Numbered from the stretch's first letter, positions 45,784-54,988 are shown. The stretch is DNA of 64,000 bases from Candidatus Bathyarchaeota archaeon (GCA_005888735.1 VBBN01000027.1:35845-99844), one strand, 5' to 3'. Program-made: numbers and translations. Notes: generated from the sequence alone by a model not told the origin.

Positions 45784-46191
45784 ATGGTATCCATCGTGAG
45801 TTCTGAGAGAGATCGCGAGGCGCAAGCAGAAATTCTAGAACTGGAAAGAGAATTTGGGGAAGCGATGATCCAGAATGACGCAGACGCCATCGGACGGTTT
45901 CTCTCCGACGATTGGATAATTATCGGCCCCGATGGGGGCGTTATCGACAAGTCGCGTTCCCTCGGGGTCATAAAGTCAGGCGCCTTGAGACACGAAGCCA
46001 TGGACTCCGAGGATATTCGAGTACGCACCTACGTGAACACTGCTACGGTCACAGCGGTGACGCGTAGCAAGAGTAAGTATTTGGGGGGAGAGTTCACGGC
46101 GCGCGAAAGGGCTACGGACGTTTTCGTGAAGAAGAATGGGCAGTGGCAATGCGTGCTTACTCATCTCACCACTCTCACCAAGAAAACCTGA
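45784..46191 (+). CDS. SnoaL/DUF4440-like (NTF2 fold) protein
   Basis: A 135-residue NTF2-like protein. LELEREFGEAMIQNDADAIG, FLSDDWIIIGPDGGVIDKSR and the end DVFVKKNGQWQCVLTHLT are typical of DUF4440. These proteins form cone-shaped pockets and act as small-molecule isomerases or binding proteins. Its partner genes give no hint of the substrate. ATG 45784 is the first good start. Confidence 0.8.
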   Translation: MVSIVSSERDREAQAEILELEREFGEAMIQNDADAIGRFLSDDWIIIGPDGGVIDKSRSLGVIKSGALRHEAMDSEDIRVRTYVNTATVTAVTRSKSKYLGGEFTARERATDVFVKKNGQWQCVLTHLTTLTKKT

Positions 46192-46240
46192 AAATCCGGA
46201 GCGAGAATTGTCGAAGCGAAGAGTCCGGGATATCCGACTT

Positions 46241-46888
46241 ATGAAAAAATCGGCAACCCCGAATGTAGACTCGAAGGGCGATCCGTCCTCCCGCACGAAG
46301 CACGGGAGACAGTCTGCTGCGCGATTTCTAATCAAGGAACTAGGAGGAGAGAGTTGGCCTGACTTTGCGCGAACTGTCGAGAAGCACGACGGTGTGTGGG
46401 GCGGCTGCTGGTGCATGACCTTCCATTTCAAGCGTGATGTGAGGTACCCATCCCTTGCGAAGAAAAAGGCGGACAAAGAGAAACTCGTTCGAGCAAATCA
46501 ATCCCACGCAGCCCTCGTCTACGACGGAACAGACGTTGTCGGATGGTGTCAGTTCGGACCTCCTGCCGAGCTCCCGGGCCGAATGAGCGGGTACGGCAGG
46601 CTGGATCTTGCTCCGCCAGACTGGAGGATTACGTGCTTCTTCGTCGACCGCGACCACAGGCGGGAGGGAGTTGCGAAGGCTGCGTTGGAAGGCGCACTCC
46701 GCATGGTCGCCGCCAAAGGAGGTGGGACGGTCGATGGATATCCAACCGCCATCCCCCGAGGGAAACCATACTCGAGTTCATTCTTGTGGAGTGGAACCCA
46801 ATCAATGTTCGCCAAGCTCGGATTCCGCCCGCTGGGTCAGCTAGGTACAAGTAAATGGATGATGCGAAAAGTGGTTCGTAGTCGATGA
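46241..46888 (+). CDS. GNAT-family acetyltransferase
   Basis: A 215-residue protein of the GNAT fold. HDGVWGGCWCMTFHFKRD and ALVYDGTDVVGWCQFGP mark the N-terminal strands, ITCFFVDRDHRREGVAKAAL is motif A with the R-x-x-G acetyl-CoA loop (RREGVA), and the end SMFAKLGFRPLGQ is the usual last strand. The GCWCM... pattern is shared by a bacterial and archaeal subgroup of unknown substrate. ATG 46241 is chosen; a longer frame upstream overlaps the SnoaL gene. Confidence 0.8.
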   Translation: MKKSATPNVDSKGDPSSRTKHGRQSAARFLIKELGGESWPDFARTVEKHDGVWGGCWCMTFHFKRDVRYPSLAKKKADKEKLVRANQSHAALVYDGTDVVGWCQFGPPAELPGRMSGYGRLDLAPPDWRITCFFVDRDHRREGVAKAALEGALRMVAAKGGGTVDGYPTAIPRGKPYSSSFLWSGTQSMFAKLGFRPLGQLGTSKWMMRKVVRSR

Positions 46889-46971
46889 AGTCATCCCCCC
46901 AGAACCATGTGACTAACTTCTCAATACGCTAGTCTATAACTCCCCTTGCAATACACCAACCGACGAACACC

Positions 46972-47388
46972 ATGAGCGATTGGAACACCGGCATTATCGC
47001 AGAGTTCCGCAGGAACCATGGAAAGGTAGGCGGCCAGTTCGAGGGCGCACCATTATTACTTATCAATCACACCGGGGCCCGCACCGGCAAATCCCGAACT
47101 AACCCAGTAATGTATCTCAAAGACGGCCACCGCTACCTAGTCTTCGCTTCGAAGGGAGGAGCCGACACCAATCCCGACTGGTACCACAACCTCAAGGCTC
47201 ACCCGAACGTCAAGGTCGAGGTCGGGAACGAGACCATCGACGTACGTGCGGAGGTAATTACCGGTCCCCAACGAGACAGACTCTTCGCGCGACAAGCCTC
47301 GCTCTACCCGCAGTTCGCACAATACCAACGCAAGACCAAGAGGACCATCCCAGTGATAGCATTCACACCCAAGGCTACACGACAGTAG
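46972..47388 (+). CDS. Deazaflavin (F420)-dependent nitroreductase-family protein
   Basis: A 138-residue protein of the Ddn/FDOR-A family with a split-barrel fold. LLLINHTGARTGKSRTNPV is the F420 phosphate-binding segment, followed by FASKGGADTNPDWYHNLKAH and PNVKVEVGNETIDVRAEV, then RTIPVIAF at the end. Enzymes of this group reduce quinones, enones or nitro compounds with reduced F420. Along with the LLM protein at 22988 it suggests the host makes F420. Confidence 0.88.
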   Translation: MSDWNTGIIAEFRRNHGKVGGQFEGAPLLLINHTGARTGKSRTNPVMYLKDGHRYLVFASKGGADTNPDWYHNLKAHPNVKVEVGNETIDVRAEVITGPQRDRLFARQASLYPQFAQYQRKTKRTIPVIAFTPKATRQ

Positions 47389-47426
47389 CCAGAACTCGAT
47401 AATCCCAGCTGCTTCCGCAGCGATCT

Positions 47427-47550
47427 TCAAGCCCGGCATTGCTCGTCGCTGACCTTTTCCATCCAGTCAGCGATCTTGCCGTCAACCTGTTCCTGAGAAG
47501 CAATATGCGTCATGGCCTTCGTCGCCGTGGTGCCTGACGCTCCAGGTTCT
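47427..47550 (-). pseudogene. C-terminal relic of a cupin-type gene
   Basis: The minus strand shows [20 protein letters not shown] followed by EKVSDEQ and a TGA at 47427, which is the usual ending of cupin proteins of the (R)-mandelonitrile-lyase-like / carboxymuconolactone-decarboxylase group. The rest of the gene is missing. The remaining gap to 47957 has no gene. Confidence 0.45.
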
Positions 47551-47555
47551 GTTAA

Positions 47556-47573
47556 CTTATCGTTTGATAAGTA
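47556..47573. promoter_or_regulatory. Perfect inverted repeat
   Basis: ACTTATC-GTTT-GATAAGT is a seven-base perfect stem with a four-base loop in a gene-free gap. Could be an operator or a fortuitous AT palindrome. Confidence 0.3.
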
Positions 47574-47957
47574 ACTTGCTCTCATCGACTCCGGGGATTA
47601 CCGTCGTCGTCGGGTTCCTCTTCACTGCTTTACCTGAGAGCCTTTCCGCCTCAGAAGCATGAATGCTTCATCTTGGCCTGGAACGGTCGAACCTCAACCG
47701 CCTCAGAGTAAGCCCATGCAGGCCTGTCACGGTTTGTTAGCCTACGTCACACCCGTAACCATCCTTTCATGGTCTAGAGATCAATGGAGGTTCTTGCACG
47801 GGTGCCCATTCACGACGGAAAGACTACTAGGGACCATACGGGTTAGGGTGTAGAAGTGGGTGAAACTGAAAACCGTCCATCCATCGACAAGTTAACAGAG
47901 CCGACGCTCCACAAACAATAAGAGTTCTCGACAGAAGAGCATCATGGATCACTCTCT

Positions 47958-48638
47958 TTGAAAGATACAAGTCGAAAGGTTGAGTTCAAGACTGAAACAG
48001 GCAAGGCAACTGGGTACTTGGCGTCGCCGGAGGAGCCCCGAGGCGGAGTGCTTGTCCTGCACGCCTGGTGGGGATTGAACGATTTCTTCAAAAGCTTCTG
48101 CGACCGGCTCGCATCCCACGGCCTTCTAGCCTTCGCGCCCGACCTTCACGGAGGAGCTGTCGCAAAGACCGTTAGCGAAGCGAAGGAATTGATGTCGAGC
48201 GTGGATGAAAAGACGAGGCTGCCAATTATCTCGGCTGCGGTAGATTATTTGCGGTCTCAACCCTTGCAATCAGGGCGGAAAATAGGTGCTGTTGGTTTCT
48301 CCATGGGTGCTGCCTATGCGTTGTGGTTGAGCACAACGAGGCCGGAAGATGTCGGCGCGGTGGTCGTGTTTTATGGAGCTTGGTCTGAACCGGAATTTTC
48401 CAAGGCAAAAGCATCCTTTCTAGGCCACTTCGCGCCTGATGATGAGTGGGAGCCAAACGAAGGAATTCGAGACACCGAGTCGAAGATTCGAGCAGCAGGG
48501 AGAGAGGTCGAGTTCCACTTCTACCCGGGAACGAAACACTGGTTCTTCGAAGAGAATCGGCCGGTAGAATATGATCGGGACGCAGCAGGCCTGGCTTGGA
48601 ACCGAACCCTCGAATTCCTCAACAACAAACTACAGTAG
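47958..48638 (+). CDS. Dienelactone-hydrolase-family protein (Ser nucleophile)
   Basis: A 226-residue alpha/beta hydrolase. GGVLVLHAWWGLNDFFKSFC, APDLHGG, the nucleophile elbow AVGFSMGAAYALWL and the His in PGTKHWFFE follow the dienelactone hydrolase pattern. The elbow carries Ser (GFSMG) where true dienelactone hydrolases have Cys (GxCxG), so an esterase activity is more likely. Asp in GHFAPDDEWEP completes the triad. It starts with TTG 47958 after a gap of unclear content. Confidence 0.85.
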   Translation: MKDTSRKVEFKTETGKATGYLASPEEPRGGVLVLHAWWGLNDFFKSFCDRLASHGLLAFAPDLHGGAVAKTVSEAKELMSSVDEKTRLPIISAAVDYLRSQPLQSGRKIGAVGFSMGAAYALWLSTTRPEDVGAVVVFYGAWSEPEFSKAKASFLGHFAPDDEWEPNEGIRDTESKIRAAGREVEFHFYPGTKHWFFEENRPVEYDRDAAGLAWNRTLEFLNNKLQ

Positions 48639-48640
48639 TC

Positions 48641-49150
48641 AAGCTTCGATGCCGCAGTCTCCAGGTTCGGCCTCATGTTCATGCCTGACCCTGTGCGGAT
48701 CTTGAAAGCGGTCCGCCGGATCTTAAAGCCTGGCGGGAAACTCTCAGTGGCTGTCTGGGGTCCACCCGAGAAAGCCCCCTTCTTCACATTGCCGATGAAA
48801 ATAATTGCAAAACACGTCCCAGAGGTCAAGCCTGTTTCCCCTGGAACTCCAGGATTACCCTTCGAGATCCCAAGCCAGGAAATGTTTGGAGGAATCTTCA
48901 CGGAAGCCGGCTTTTCAAACTTCAACTCTCAGACTACAGAGGTGCACACCTTCTAAGGCGCCACCGCACAAGAGTACTGGGAGGCCACGGCCGAAATCGC
49001 AGGACCCCTAGCGTCCCTCCTCTCCAAAATGGCTCCCGACAAGAAGAAGCCATAGGAGATGAGGTGATAGAAAATGTGCACAGAATGTTTCCCTTAGGTA
49101 CGGTTAGACTTGGTGGAGAGGCCATAGTGGGAACCGGCACAAAACTCTAG
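48641..49150 (+). pseudogene. 5'-truncated AdoMet methyltransferase relic
   Basis: Starting right after the hydrolase stop, the sequence enters in the middle of a class I methyltransferase: RFGLMFMPDPVRILKAVRRI, then LKPGGKLSVAVWGPPEKAPF. A TAA at 48954 interrupts the frame, which then continues (YWEATAEIAGPLASLLSKMA) to a TAG, and after a shift gives VRLGGEAIVGTG up to 49150. The AdoMet-binding half is missing. A degraded gene with its 5' part replaced by the hydrolase. Confidence 0.65.
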
Positions 49151-49256
49151 CCTACAGTCGACTTCCAACACGGACGTCCTCAAACAATTCTAGCGCTTCG
49201 TCGAGAGTCGCTGGAGTACTATCCAGAGACTAGACAACGATTATTTTCCGCCCAAG

Positions 49257-49742
49257 CTATCGTTGCTCGTATGCTTTCTTCAACGTCTCGATGTCAATCT
49301 TCTTCATCTTGAGCATCGCTGCAAAGACCCTCCCAGCTTTCTTCGGGTCCTTGTCCTGCAACATCTCGTTCAAAACAGTGGGTGTTATCTGCCATGACAA
49401 GCCAAACTTGTCTTTGAGCCAGCCGCATGGTTGTTCATCTCCGCCCTCAGTGAGTTTTTGCCAAAGCTCATCTACTTCCTTCTGCGTTTTGCAGTCGACG
49501 GCAAACGATACGGCCTCTGTGAATTTGAATTCGGGCCCACCGTTTAGCGCTACGAACTTTTGCCCGTCAATATCAAACTCCACGGTCATTACTGTTCCCG
49601 GCTGCTTTCTGTGGACTTCTTGTCCCTCTTTTCCATAGCGCGAGATTTTTCCAATCTTTGAATTCTTGAAAATAGAGGTGTAGAACTTCGTGGCCTCCTC
49701 TGCCTTGCCGTCGAACCATAGGAACGGGGTGATCTTCTGCAT
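49257..49742 (-). CDS. PhnB-like VOC protein
   Basis: A 161-residue protein of the PhnB/3-demethylubiquinone-methyltransferase-like VOC group. [60 protein letters not shown] and [20 protein letters not shown] are typical. The C-terminal helix ([20 protein letters not shown]) is also standard. The biochemical role is not settled for the family; the old methyltransferase name is misleading. Confidence 0.9.
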   Translation of the reverse strand: MQKITPFLWFDGKAEEATKFYTSIFKNSKIGKISRYGKEGQEVHRKQPGTVMTVEFDIDGQKFVALNGGPEFKFTEAVSFAVDCKTQKEVDELWQKLTEGGDEQPCGWLKDKFGLSWQITPTVLNEMLQDKDPKKAGRVFAAMLKMKKIDIETLKKAYEQR

Positions 49743-49812
49743 GAACGATTCTGCTATCAGAGTCTTTTCTTAAACTCTTCCGCTTCACGAAACGCTCATT
49801 AGTCTGCCGGGC

Positions 49813-50256
49813 ATGCCACCTTGCATGGATACGATGTCTTCCACTAGATCACAGACACACGTGCCGCCAGGGTTCCCTCCCGTGACCCCTTTCATCACCG
49901 TGGAGGATCCAGACCAGCTCGTCAACTTCGCCAAAGCGGCCTTTGGAGCAGAGGAATTGAGAGAGCAGCGGGGAAGGACCCCTGATGGCAAGACCATGCA
50001 CGCAGCCCTTCGCATTGAGGGTTGCATCATCGAGACCGGACGGGCCTCGGCCAAATGGAAGGCAATGCCCACCGCCCTCCATCTCTATGTTCGCGACGTC
50101 GATTCTGCCTATGCTCGCGCCTTGAAGGCCGGAGGAGTAAGCCTACACGAAGTGCGTAAAATGGAATACGGTGAACGCGCTGCGGCCGTCCAAGACCCCT
50201 GCGGCAACCACTGGTACATCGCCACGTACACGGGTACGCCCGCAGAAAAGGTCTAG
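49813..50256 (+). CDS. VOC/glyoxalase superfamily protein
   Basis: A 147-residue protein. After about 20 extra N-terminal residues it reads VTPFITVEDPDQLVNFAKAA, FGAEELRE, GCIIETGRASAKWKAMPTAL, HLYVRDVDSAYARALKAGG and QDPCGNHWYIATYT, the PhnB/YdhA-like VOC pattern. The start may be ATG 49825 or 49834 instead of 49813, since residues 1-20 look unstructured. It is divergent from the PhnB-like gene with 70 bases between. Confidence 0.83.
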   Translation: MPPCMDTMSSTRSQTHVPPGFPPVTPFITVEDPDQLVNFAKAAFGAEELREQRGRTPDGKTMHAALRIEGCIIETGRASAKWKAMPTALHLYVRDVDSAYARALKAGGVSLHEVRKMEYGERAAAVQDPCGNHWYIATYTGTPAEKV

Positions 50257-50355
50257 CCTAGAGTCGTCCCTAGTCGATGTGTCGGCCGAGTCTAAGCGGA
50301 GTTCTTGTTCTACTCCGAAATCAATAATACGTTTGGTGCCTCCGGTGTTTCTTAG

Positions 50356-51315
50356 CTAGCGGAATAGGTCTCCGTTAAGGTATCTGAGACCAGAGTCTAC
50401 GATCACAGTTACGATTCTATGTCCGGGGCCGAGTTCACGGGCCATTTGAAGCGCTGCATACACGTTTGCTCCACTAGAGATTCCTCCAAAAACCCCCTCA
50501 GTCTTTCCGAGCTGGCGAGCAGTACTGTAAGCATCTTCATCGCTGACGGATATGACCCTGTCAACAAGATCCATCCTCATTATTTTCGGTATGAATCCTG
50601 GTCCTATTCCTTCAATTCGATGACCGCCGAGTGGTCCTTTTGACAAGTGTCGCGATGATGCAGGTTCCACCGCCACGCATTTCACGTTGCTTAATTGATC
50701 TTTGATCGCTTCACTGTTTCCTGAGAAGCAGCCTCCCGTTCCCACCGACATTACGAACGCGTCGAGACTGTTCAGGCGGCGTACTATCTCTCCGCCCATC
50801 TTATGATACCCATTCTTGTTGTCTTGATTGTTGAACTGGTCAGTCCAGAAAGTGCCTGGCTGCTTGGACAATTCTCTGGCCCTGGCTATCATTTCCTGGA
50901 TCAGCTCAGGCGTAATCTTTCGATTAACGCTGGGAACTACATCGACAGTGGCGCCAAGTGCCCTCATAGTCGCCAGCTTCTCCTCGGCGAACGCGTCTGA
51001 AGAAACGAAGTGTGAACGGTAGCCTTTGGCAGCGCAAACCATGGCCAGCGAACTGCCGGTGCTTCCGCCAGTATACTCGACCACTTTTCCTGCTGCTTTC
51101 AGCTGGCCTCTCTTTTCAGCTCCCTCAACCATCGACAGCGCCATTCGATCTTTCATGCTACCGGTCGGATTGGCTCCTTCCCACTTCACCCAGACTTCGG
51201 CCATAGCCGGTCCAGGCATTTTCCGGAGCCGGAACATAGGAGTGTTCCCGATAGAGCCAAGAATATCCACATCCATGCTAGGTGCCTGTTTCTGTTCGGT
51301 CTGAGATCCTATCAT
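50356..51315 (-). CDS. PLP-dependent cysteine-synthase-family enzyme
   Basis: A 319-residue fold-type II PLP enzyme. The Schiff-base Lys is Lys55 in NPTGSMKDRMAL, the substrate loop is YTGGSTGSSLAMVCAAKGY at 82-100, and the phosphate loop is GTGGCFSGN near 196. Cysteine synthases usually have TSGNTG in the substrate loop; here it is TGGSTG, as in some CysK paralogues of unsettled substrate. The C-terminal SSGANVYAALQMARELG is standard. It could make cysteine from O-acetylserine or O-phosphoserine, or be a deaminase. Confidence 0.85.
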   Translation of the reverse strand: MIGSQTEQKQAPSMDVDILGSIGNTPMFRLRKMPGPAMAEVWVKWEGANPTGSMKDRMALSMVEGAEKRGQLKAAGKVVEYTGGSTGSSLAMVCAAKGYRSHFVSSDAFAEEKLATMRALGATVDVVPSVNRKITPELIQEMIARARELSKQPGTFWTDQFNNQDNKNGYHKMGGEIVRRLNSLDAFVMSVGTGGCFSGNSEAIKDQLSNVKCVAVEPASSRHLSKGPLGGHRIEGIGPGFIPKIMRMDLVDRVISVSDEDAYSTARQLGKTEGVFGGISSGANVYAALQMARELGPGHRIVTVIVDSGLRYLNGDLFR

Positions 51316-51527
51316 AATGGAACCATCGGAGTGTTTCGGGATTTAAACAGGGCTCAGCCATCGCCGGGCAACTACAACCGATTGGCAGACGCTAATCTAC
51401 CACGTCTTGGCATGGCGAAGGACGACATTCGAAACGCCTGAAACATCAGCGGCCAATTGAACTTTCAACCGAAAGCTATAATGTCGCAGAGGCACCGGGC
51501 CGGTCATCTAAGGGGAGGACGTGCGGG

Positions 51528-52520
51528 TTGACGGACAGAAGTTTTGCAGTGAATCGCGTCACGATAATCGCGCTAGGCGTAGCAATAATCGCATTAGTAG
51601 CACTCCTAGGCGCAACGCCCACGGGAAGCTATTCCGCGATTTTGAACGCGGTCGATCCTGCCGGCCCGGGACCCGCCCCTTCGCGAAATGAGCCATCATC
51701 TCCACAGTCCGCGCCAGACTTCTCGCTCAACGCTGCTCCCAACACATTGACAGTCAAGCCGGGCGACTCCGGCCAATCCACCATTCAACTGGCGAGCCTA
51801 AGCGGCTTCTCAGGCGACGTTCTGTTCACGGTGACGGTGTGGCCCTCGGGCCCCTCGGCCGAGTTGAACCCCGGGACCAACAGTCTTCCCCCGGGAGGAA
51901 CAACCTCTTCTATTCTAACCGTGCTGACAAACTCGTCAACGCTCGAAGGACTGTACGATGTATCGATCAAGAGTACAAGTGGTTCATTACAGCATTCGGT
52001 TTCGGTCTCAGTCAATGTAACAACGAGTCCACCCCAAGGCAACCATCCCCCCTCCCTGACAGTTCCAAGCCCAGAATCTGTGACTGCGGGGTCCCCTCTG
52101 GAGTTCACCGTGAGCGCAACGGATCCGGACATCGGGGAGACTGTGACGCTGTACGCCACCGCGTTGCCATCCGGCGCGTCTTTCAACCGGGCAACAGGCC
52201 AGTTTTCTTGGACACCCTCGTCGGGACAGACAGGGAACTACAACGTGACCTTCATCGCGACAGACAATAACTCATCACCCCTCTCCGATACCCAGACTGT
52301 CACCATCAAAGTCGAAGCCCCTCCTTCGTCAGCTCCTCCCCAGCCCTCTCAGCAGTCGTGTCTCTGGTGTGATGTCGCAAACTTTGTCGGAACGAACCTG
52401 TGGCTGGTTGGGGTGGGCCTCCTAGGAGGGATCTTGGTAGGATATGTGGGCTCGCGCTTCAGGTCCAGGTCCCGTCTACCCAGAGAACGCGTGACGGAAC
52501 GATCTGACCATCTCAGCTAG
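51528..52520 (+). CDS. Cell-surface protein with Ig-like and cadherin-like domains
   Basis: A 330-residue protein with a signal-anchor helix (TIIALGVAIIALVALLG), a first beta domain opening DFSLNAAPNTLTVKPGDSGQ as in the giant surface protein at 37912-41982, a second putative-Ig domain (ESVTAGSPLEFTVSATDPDI, then ASFNRATGQFSWTPSSGQTG), a Pro-rich linker, a CLWCDV motif and a C-terminal helix (LWLVGVGLLGGILVGYVG) with an Arg-rich tail. The start is TTG 51528 with AGGGGAGGA upstream. A structural or adhesion role is likely. Confidence 0.75.
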   Translation: MTDRSFAVNRVTIIALGVAIIALVALLGATPTGSYSAILNAVDPAGPGPAPSRNEPSSPQSAPDFSLNAAPNTLTVKPGDSGQSTIQLASLSGFSGDVLFTVTVWPSGPSAELNPGTNSLPPGGTTSSILTVLTNSSTLEGLYDVSIKSTSGSLQHSVSVSVNVTTSPPQGNHPPSLTVPSPESVTAGSPLEFTVSATDPDIGETVTLYATALPSGASFNRATGQFSWTPSSGQTGNYNVTFIATDNNSSPLSDTQTVTIKVEAPPSSAPPQPSQQSCLWCDVANFVGTNLWLVGVGLLGGILVGYVGSRFRSRSRLPRERVTERSDHLS

Positions 52521-52616
52521 CGAGCAACTTGGGAGAGGAACCGGCCCGCAACGAGAGTTTCGCGCGGCGCCGTTTGCCCAGACGTATCCCGAGAGTACGG
52601 AAGACATCACGCGGGT

Positions 52617-53129
52617 CTAGGTGACCGATTCATACATGGTAAGTGGGGGCGTTATCGACGTCGTGAGAAGACCGACATACACAGTAACCACCGTAAGCTC
52701 TGTACACGTCCATGTTCCAGTCGTCACACTTGTAAGCATGCCGCCCAAGGCGGACGCGCTGTCGCTGCGGGCAGTAATGCGGACCACATGCGAGTGAGAT
52801 GCAGAGGTTGTGAACGTGAGGACATCCATCCACTGTCCAGCAGTCACATTACTATAGACATTCAGCGGTGTTCCACCGCAGGCCAGCGCCGATGCAGCAC
52901 TGTCCTTTAGAGTATTGGCCGCTACAGCGAGACCATTATCGACAATGGTGAACTTTCCACTGTTATTGTGGAATGCTCCACCCTCGCCACTCAAGGCTGT
53001 CGAGGCTACGGTGATGAGGCCGCTTGCCAGGACCCCCACGATTGCTCCAGCGAGGGCTACGAGGATGAGTGAGAGCACTGGGACTCTCCGACCGGCAAAG
53101 TGGCTTATCCTGGTTTTCAGACTGCTCAT
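52617..53129 (-). CDS. Secreted or anchored hypothetical protein
   Basis: A 170-residue protein with a basic start and a membrane helix (PVLSLILVALAGAIVGVLAS), then a Ser/Thr-rich beta domain (KFTIVDNGLAVAANTLKDSA, NVTAGQWMDVLTFTTSASHS). No domain is recognised. It is convergent with the surface-protein gene and may belong to the same envelope set. Confidence 0.6.
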   Translation of the reverse strand: MSSLKTRISHFAGRRVPVLSLILVALAGAIVGVLASGLITVASTALSGEGGAFHNNSGKFTIVDNGLAVAANTLKDSAASALACGGTPLNVYSNVTAGQWMDVLTFTTSASHSHVVRITARSDSASALGGMLTSVTTGTWTCTELTVVTVYVGLLTTSITPPLTMYESVT

Positions 53130-53501
53130 TTTCTAGCTCTCTGACGAGGCGTGGGAAAAGAGGGAAATGGAGGCAGAGGCTAGTTTCGCAGATGCGAGTA
53201 GGAGGGCGCTATGTTGTCTTCGTCTCCGACGAGCCAAGAAGATATTCGGTCTGCTCTATCCGTAACGTGTAATAAGCGTGCTGGGAAACAGGCTTCCCAG
53301 CGGGATACTCGTAAATGTCAAGCTATCCCGAAATATCCCCGTATGGGACGCTCGAATGCGCGACCGAGAGAGAGGGCTTTCGGTGACAGAGGGATCTGAG
53401 GAGGAAGACTCGAGCACTCTCTCAGACGATAGCTGTCTCTCTCTGGCTACACCCGGATACGTGGATGGTTGACTATCCAAGACTAATATTTCGGGCATAT
53501 C

Positions 53502-53552
53502 GAGATTCGAAAAATCTCAATTTTCGAAAATTTCCAATCTCGACACGTCGAG
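53502..53552. promoter_or_regulatory. Cluster of three palindromes
   Basis: Within 51 bases lie GAGATT-CGAAA-AATCTC (53502-53518), ATTTTCGAAAAT (53520-53531, perfect) and CTCGAC-AC-GTCGAG (53539-53552). They precede the small secreted-protein gene at 53621. The 53130-53620 gap holds no gene. Confidence 0.45.
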
Positions 53553-53620
53553 TCTCGAAAATATTGCCAGATAGAACATTCCATGTATTTCAAACCCCGC
53601 AGCGCAATCGCTGAAAACAA

Positions 53621-53809
53621 ATGATGACTCTCAGAAAGCTGTCAGTTCTGGTTATCGCGGCGTTACTGGTAACAGGCATCAGCGGAGTATCAGCCGTCGC
53701 AGGAACCCCAAAGGCTGCGACAACCAGCACGTCCCTAACAAATCTCATCACGACTCTCATAAACAGTGTTGGCCTCACCATAAACGAATGGAAGAACGCG
53801 TCAGCCTGA
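53621..53809 (+). CDS. Small secreted peptide, perhaps frameshifted
   Basis: A 62-residue product with a clear signal peptide (KLSVLVIAALLVTGISGVSA) and a short Thr-rich mature part. After its stop another frame continues with RVSLTVAGTTATFAAQTFDD, which looks like exported beta sequence, so the gene may be longer and broken by a one-base shift near 53800. Function unknown. Confidence 0.5.
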   Translation: MMTLRKLSVLVIAALLVTGISGVSAVAGTPKAATTSTSLTNLITTLINSVGLTINEWKNASA

Positions 53810-53912
53810 CCGTGGCGGGAACCACGGCGACATTCGCAGCGCAAACGTTTGACGACACCTCACAGGCTTCAACAAACCCCATTTCCTTTCATACGAAAGA
53901 TACTCTTGAGGG

Positions 53913-54305
53913 TCAGTTGTCTTTCGGTGGGCCAGTAGGAATCTTGGACCTCAATTTTCGATATGCCTTGTCAAACGTTTCGTATATCTCATCCCAGAAG
54001 AGCTTCTGCTCCACGTCTCCGATCGTCACCTGTTCAAGGCGCCACTTCAAAGGGTCCTTCAGATATTCCAAGCCTTTGCTTGTCAACCGGAACCTATCCT
54101 TCGCCGCTGCAAGGCCATCGTCGATCAGGCTCTGAAGGACCACTCGGACAACATCAAAAGGGGTTATTCCAACAACACTCCAACCTGGAACGCTCTTGCA
54201 ATCTTTGACAAGTTGCTGCATCGTCATTCCCTTCGGGGCGGCTCGCAGCCGAGTCAACAGTAAGATCCGTCTTATCTCAATGCTGGAATCAACCACGCCC
54301 TCCAT
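53913..54305 (-). CDS. Winged-helix-like archaeal regulator
   Basis: A 130-residue protein. IEIRRILLLTRLRAAPKGMT and MQQLVKDCKSVPGWSVVGI read as the first helices of a winged-helix domain, and VVLQSLIDDGLAAAKDRFRL followed by TSKGLEYL is the typical recognition helix and wing. The C-terminal 45 residues form a long helix for dimer contact. Single-domain regulators of this kind are common in archaea; target unknown. Confidence 0.6.
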   Translation of the reverse strand: MEGVVDSSIEIRRILLLTRLRAAPKGMTMQQLVKDCKSVPGWSVVGITPFDVVRVVLQSLIDDGLAAAKDRFRLTSKGLEYLKDPLKWRLEQVTIGDVEQKLFWDEIYETFDKAYRKLRSKIPTGPPKDN

Positions 54306-54375
54306 GCGGGAGGTCCCTACTCTCAGCTAGACGACTGACTCATCGATAACCTGACACCCCACTGCTGCGTGGCGC

Positions 54376-54783
54376 TCATTTCAGACTGGTCTCCGCAAGA
54401 CAAACCTCCCTCGCCGTAATGAGGGATTCTTCGTAGTCAAATGGGGCTTCCGATTCATATGGTATGCTCAGCTTCCGGTAAGGGTCCTTGACAACGAGCC
54501 TCTCAAGAACGGACGCCCCATCGCCGAATAGCGATTGTAATTCTCTGTCAAACTCTCTTGGACTCCCTGAGTTGTCAAGCAACCTCTTCGACACCGGGAC
54601 CTCCAGGACATTGCGGCCTAGGGCACTTCCAACTGCTTCGCACACAGTGTCTATCAACAAGTAAGAAAACGCACGCTCCTCCGTGAACTTTGAGTTCGCA
54701 CTCTTGGACTTCTGGACCGACCGGAAATTCCCAACGGGATTTATCGAACTGAACCTACGCGTGATGTTCGCCACGCACATCAT
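54376..54783 (-). CDS. Hypothetical protein
   Basis: A 135-residue soluble protein. The segment AFSYLLIDTVCEAVGSALGR looks like a buried helix and VPVSKRLLDNSGSPREFDRE may be a conserved loop. I do not recognise the family. The start may be later than 54783, because the first 30 residues are basic and without pattern. It follows the winged-helix gene's strand but is upstream of it by 70 bases, so the two may form an operon. Confidence 0.5.
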   Translation of the reverse strand: MMCVANITRRFSSINPVGNFRSVQKSKSANSKFTEERAFSYLLIDTVCEAVGSALGRNVLEVPVSKRLLDNSGSPREFDRELQSLFGDGASVLERLVVKDPYRKLSIPYESEAPFDYEESLITAREVCLAETSLK

Positions 54784-54920
54784 GACTTGACCTGCGGAGC
54801 GCCGTAGCGAGAAGATGAACTGCTTGTAACCAAAACTCTTCGGCCGGTTGTTTCAACCTTGAATCGATCCCTATTTCGCCTCGCCGGTCAGAAGTTGAGC
54901 AAGCGAGAACGTTTCCTTAT

Positions 54921-54959
54921 TGTATAGAATTATACATGGTGCCGAGGTTTGTTTATATT
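54921..54959 (+). promoter_or_regulatory. Palindromic operator-like site and TATA box
   Basis: TGTATA-GAAT-TATACA at 54921-54936 is a perfect six-base inverted repeat, and TTTATATT follows at 54952-54959, 30 bases before the TTG start at 54989. The pair looks like an operator next to a TATA box. Confidence 0.45.
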
Positions 54960-54988
54960 GACGGGGGAAAACTTATTCCCGGTGAGTT

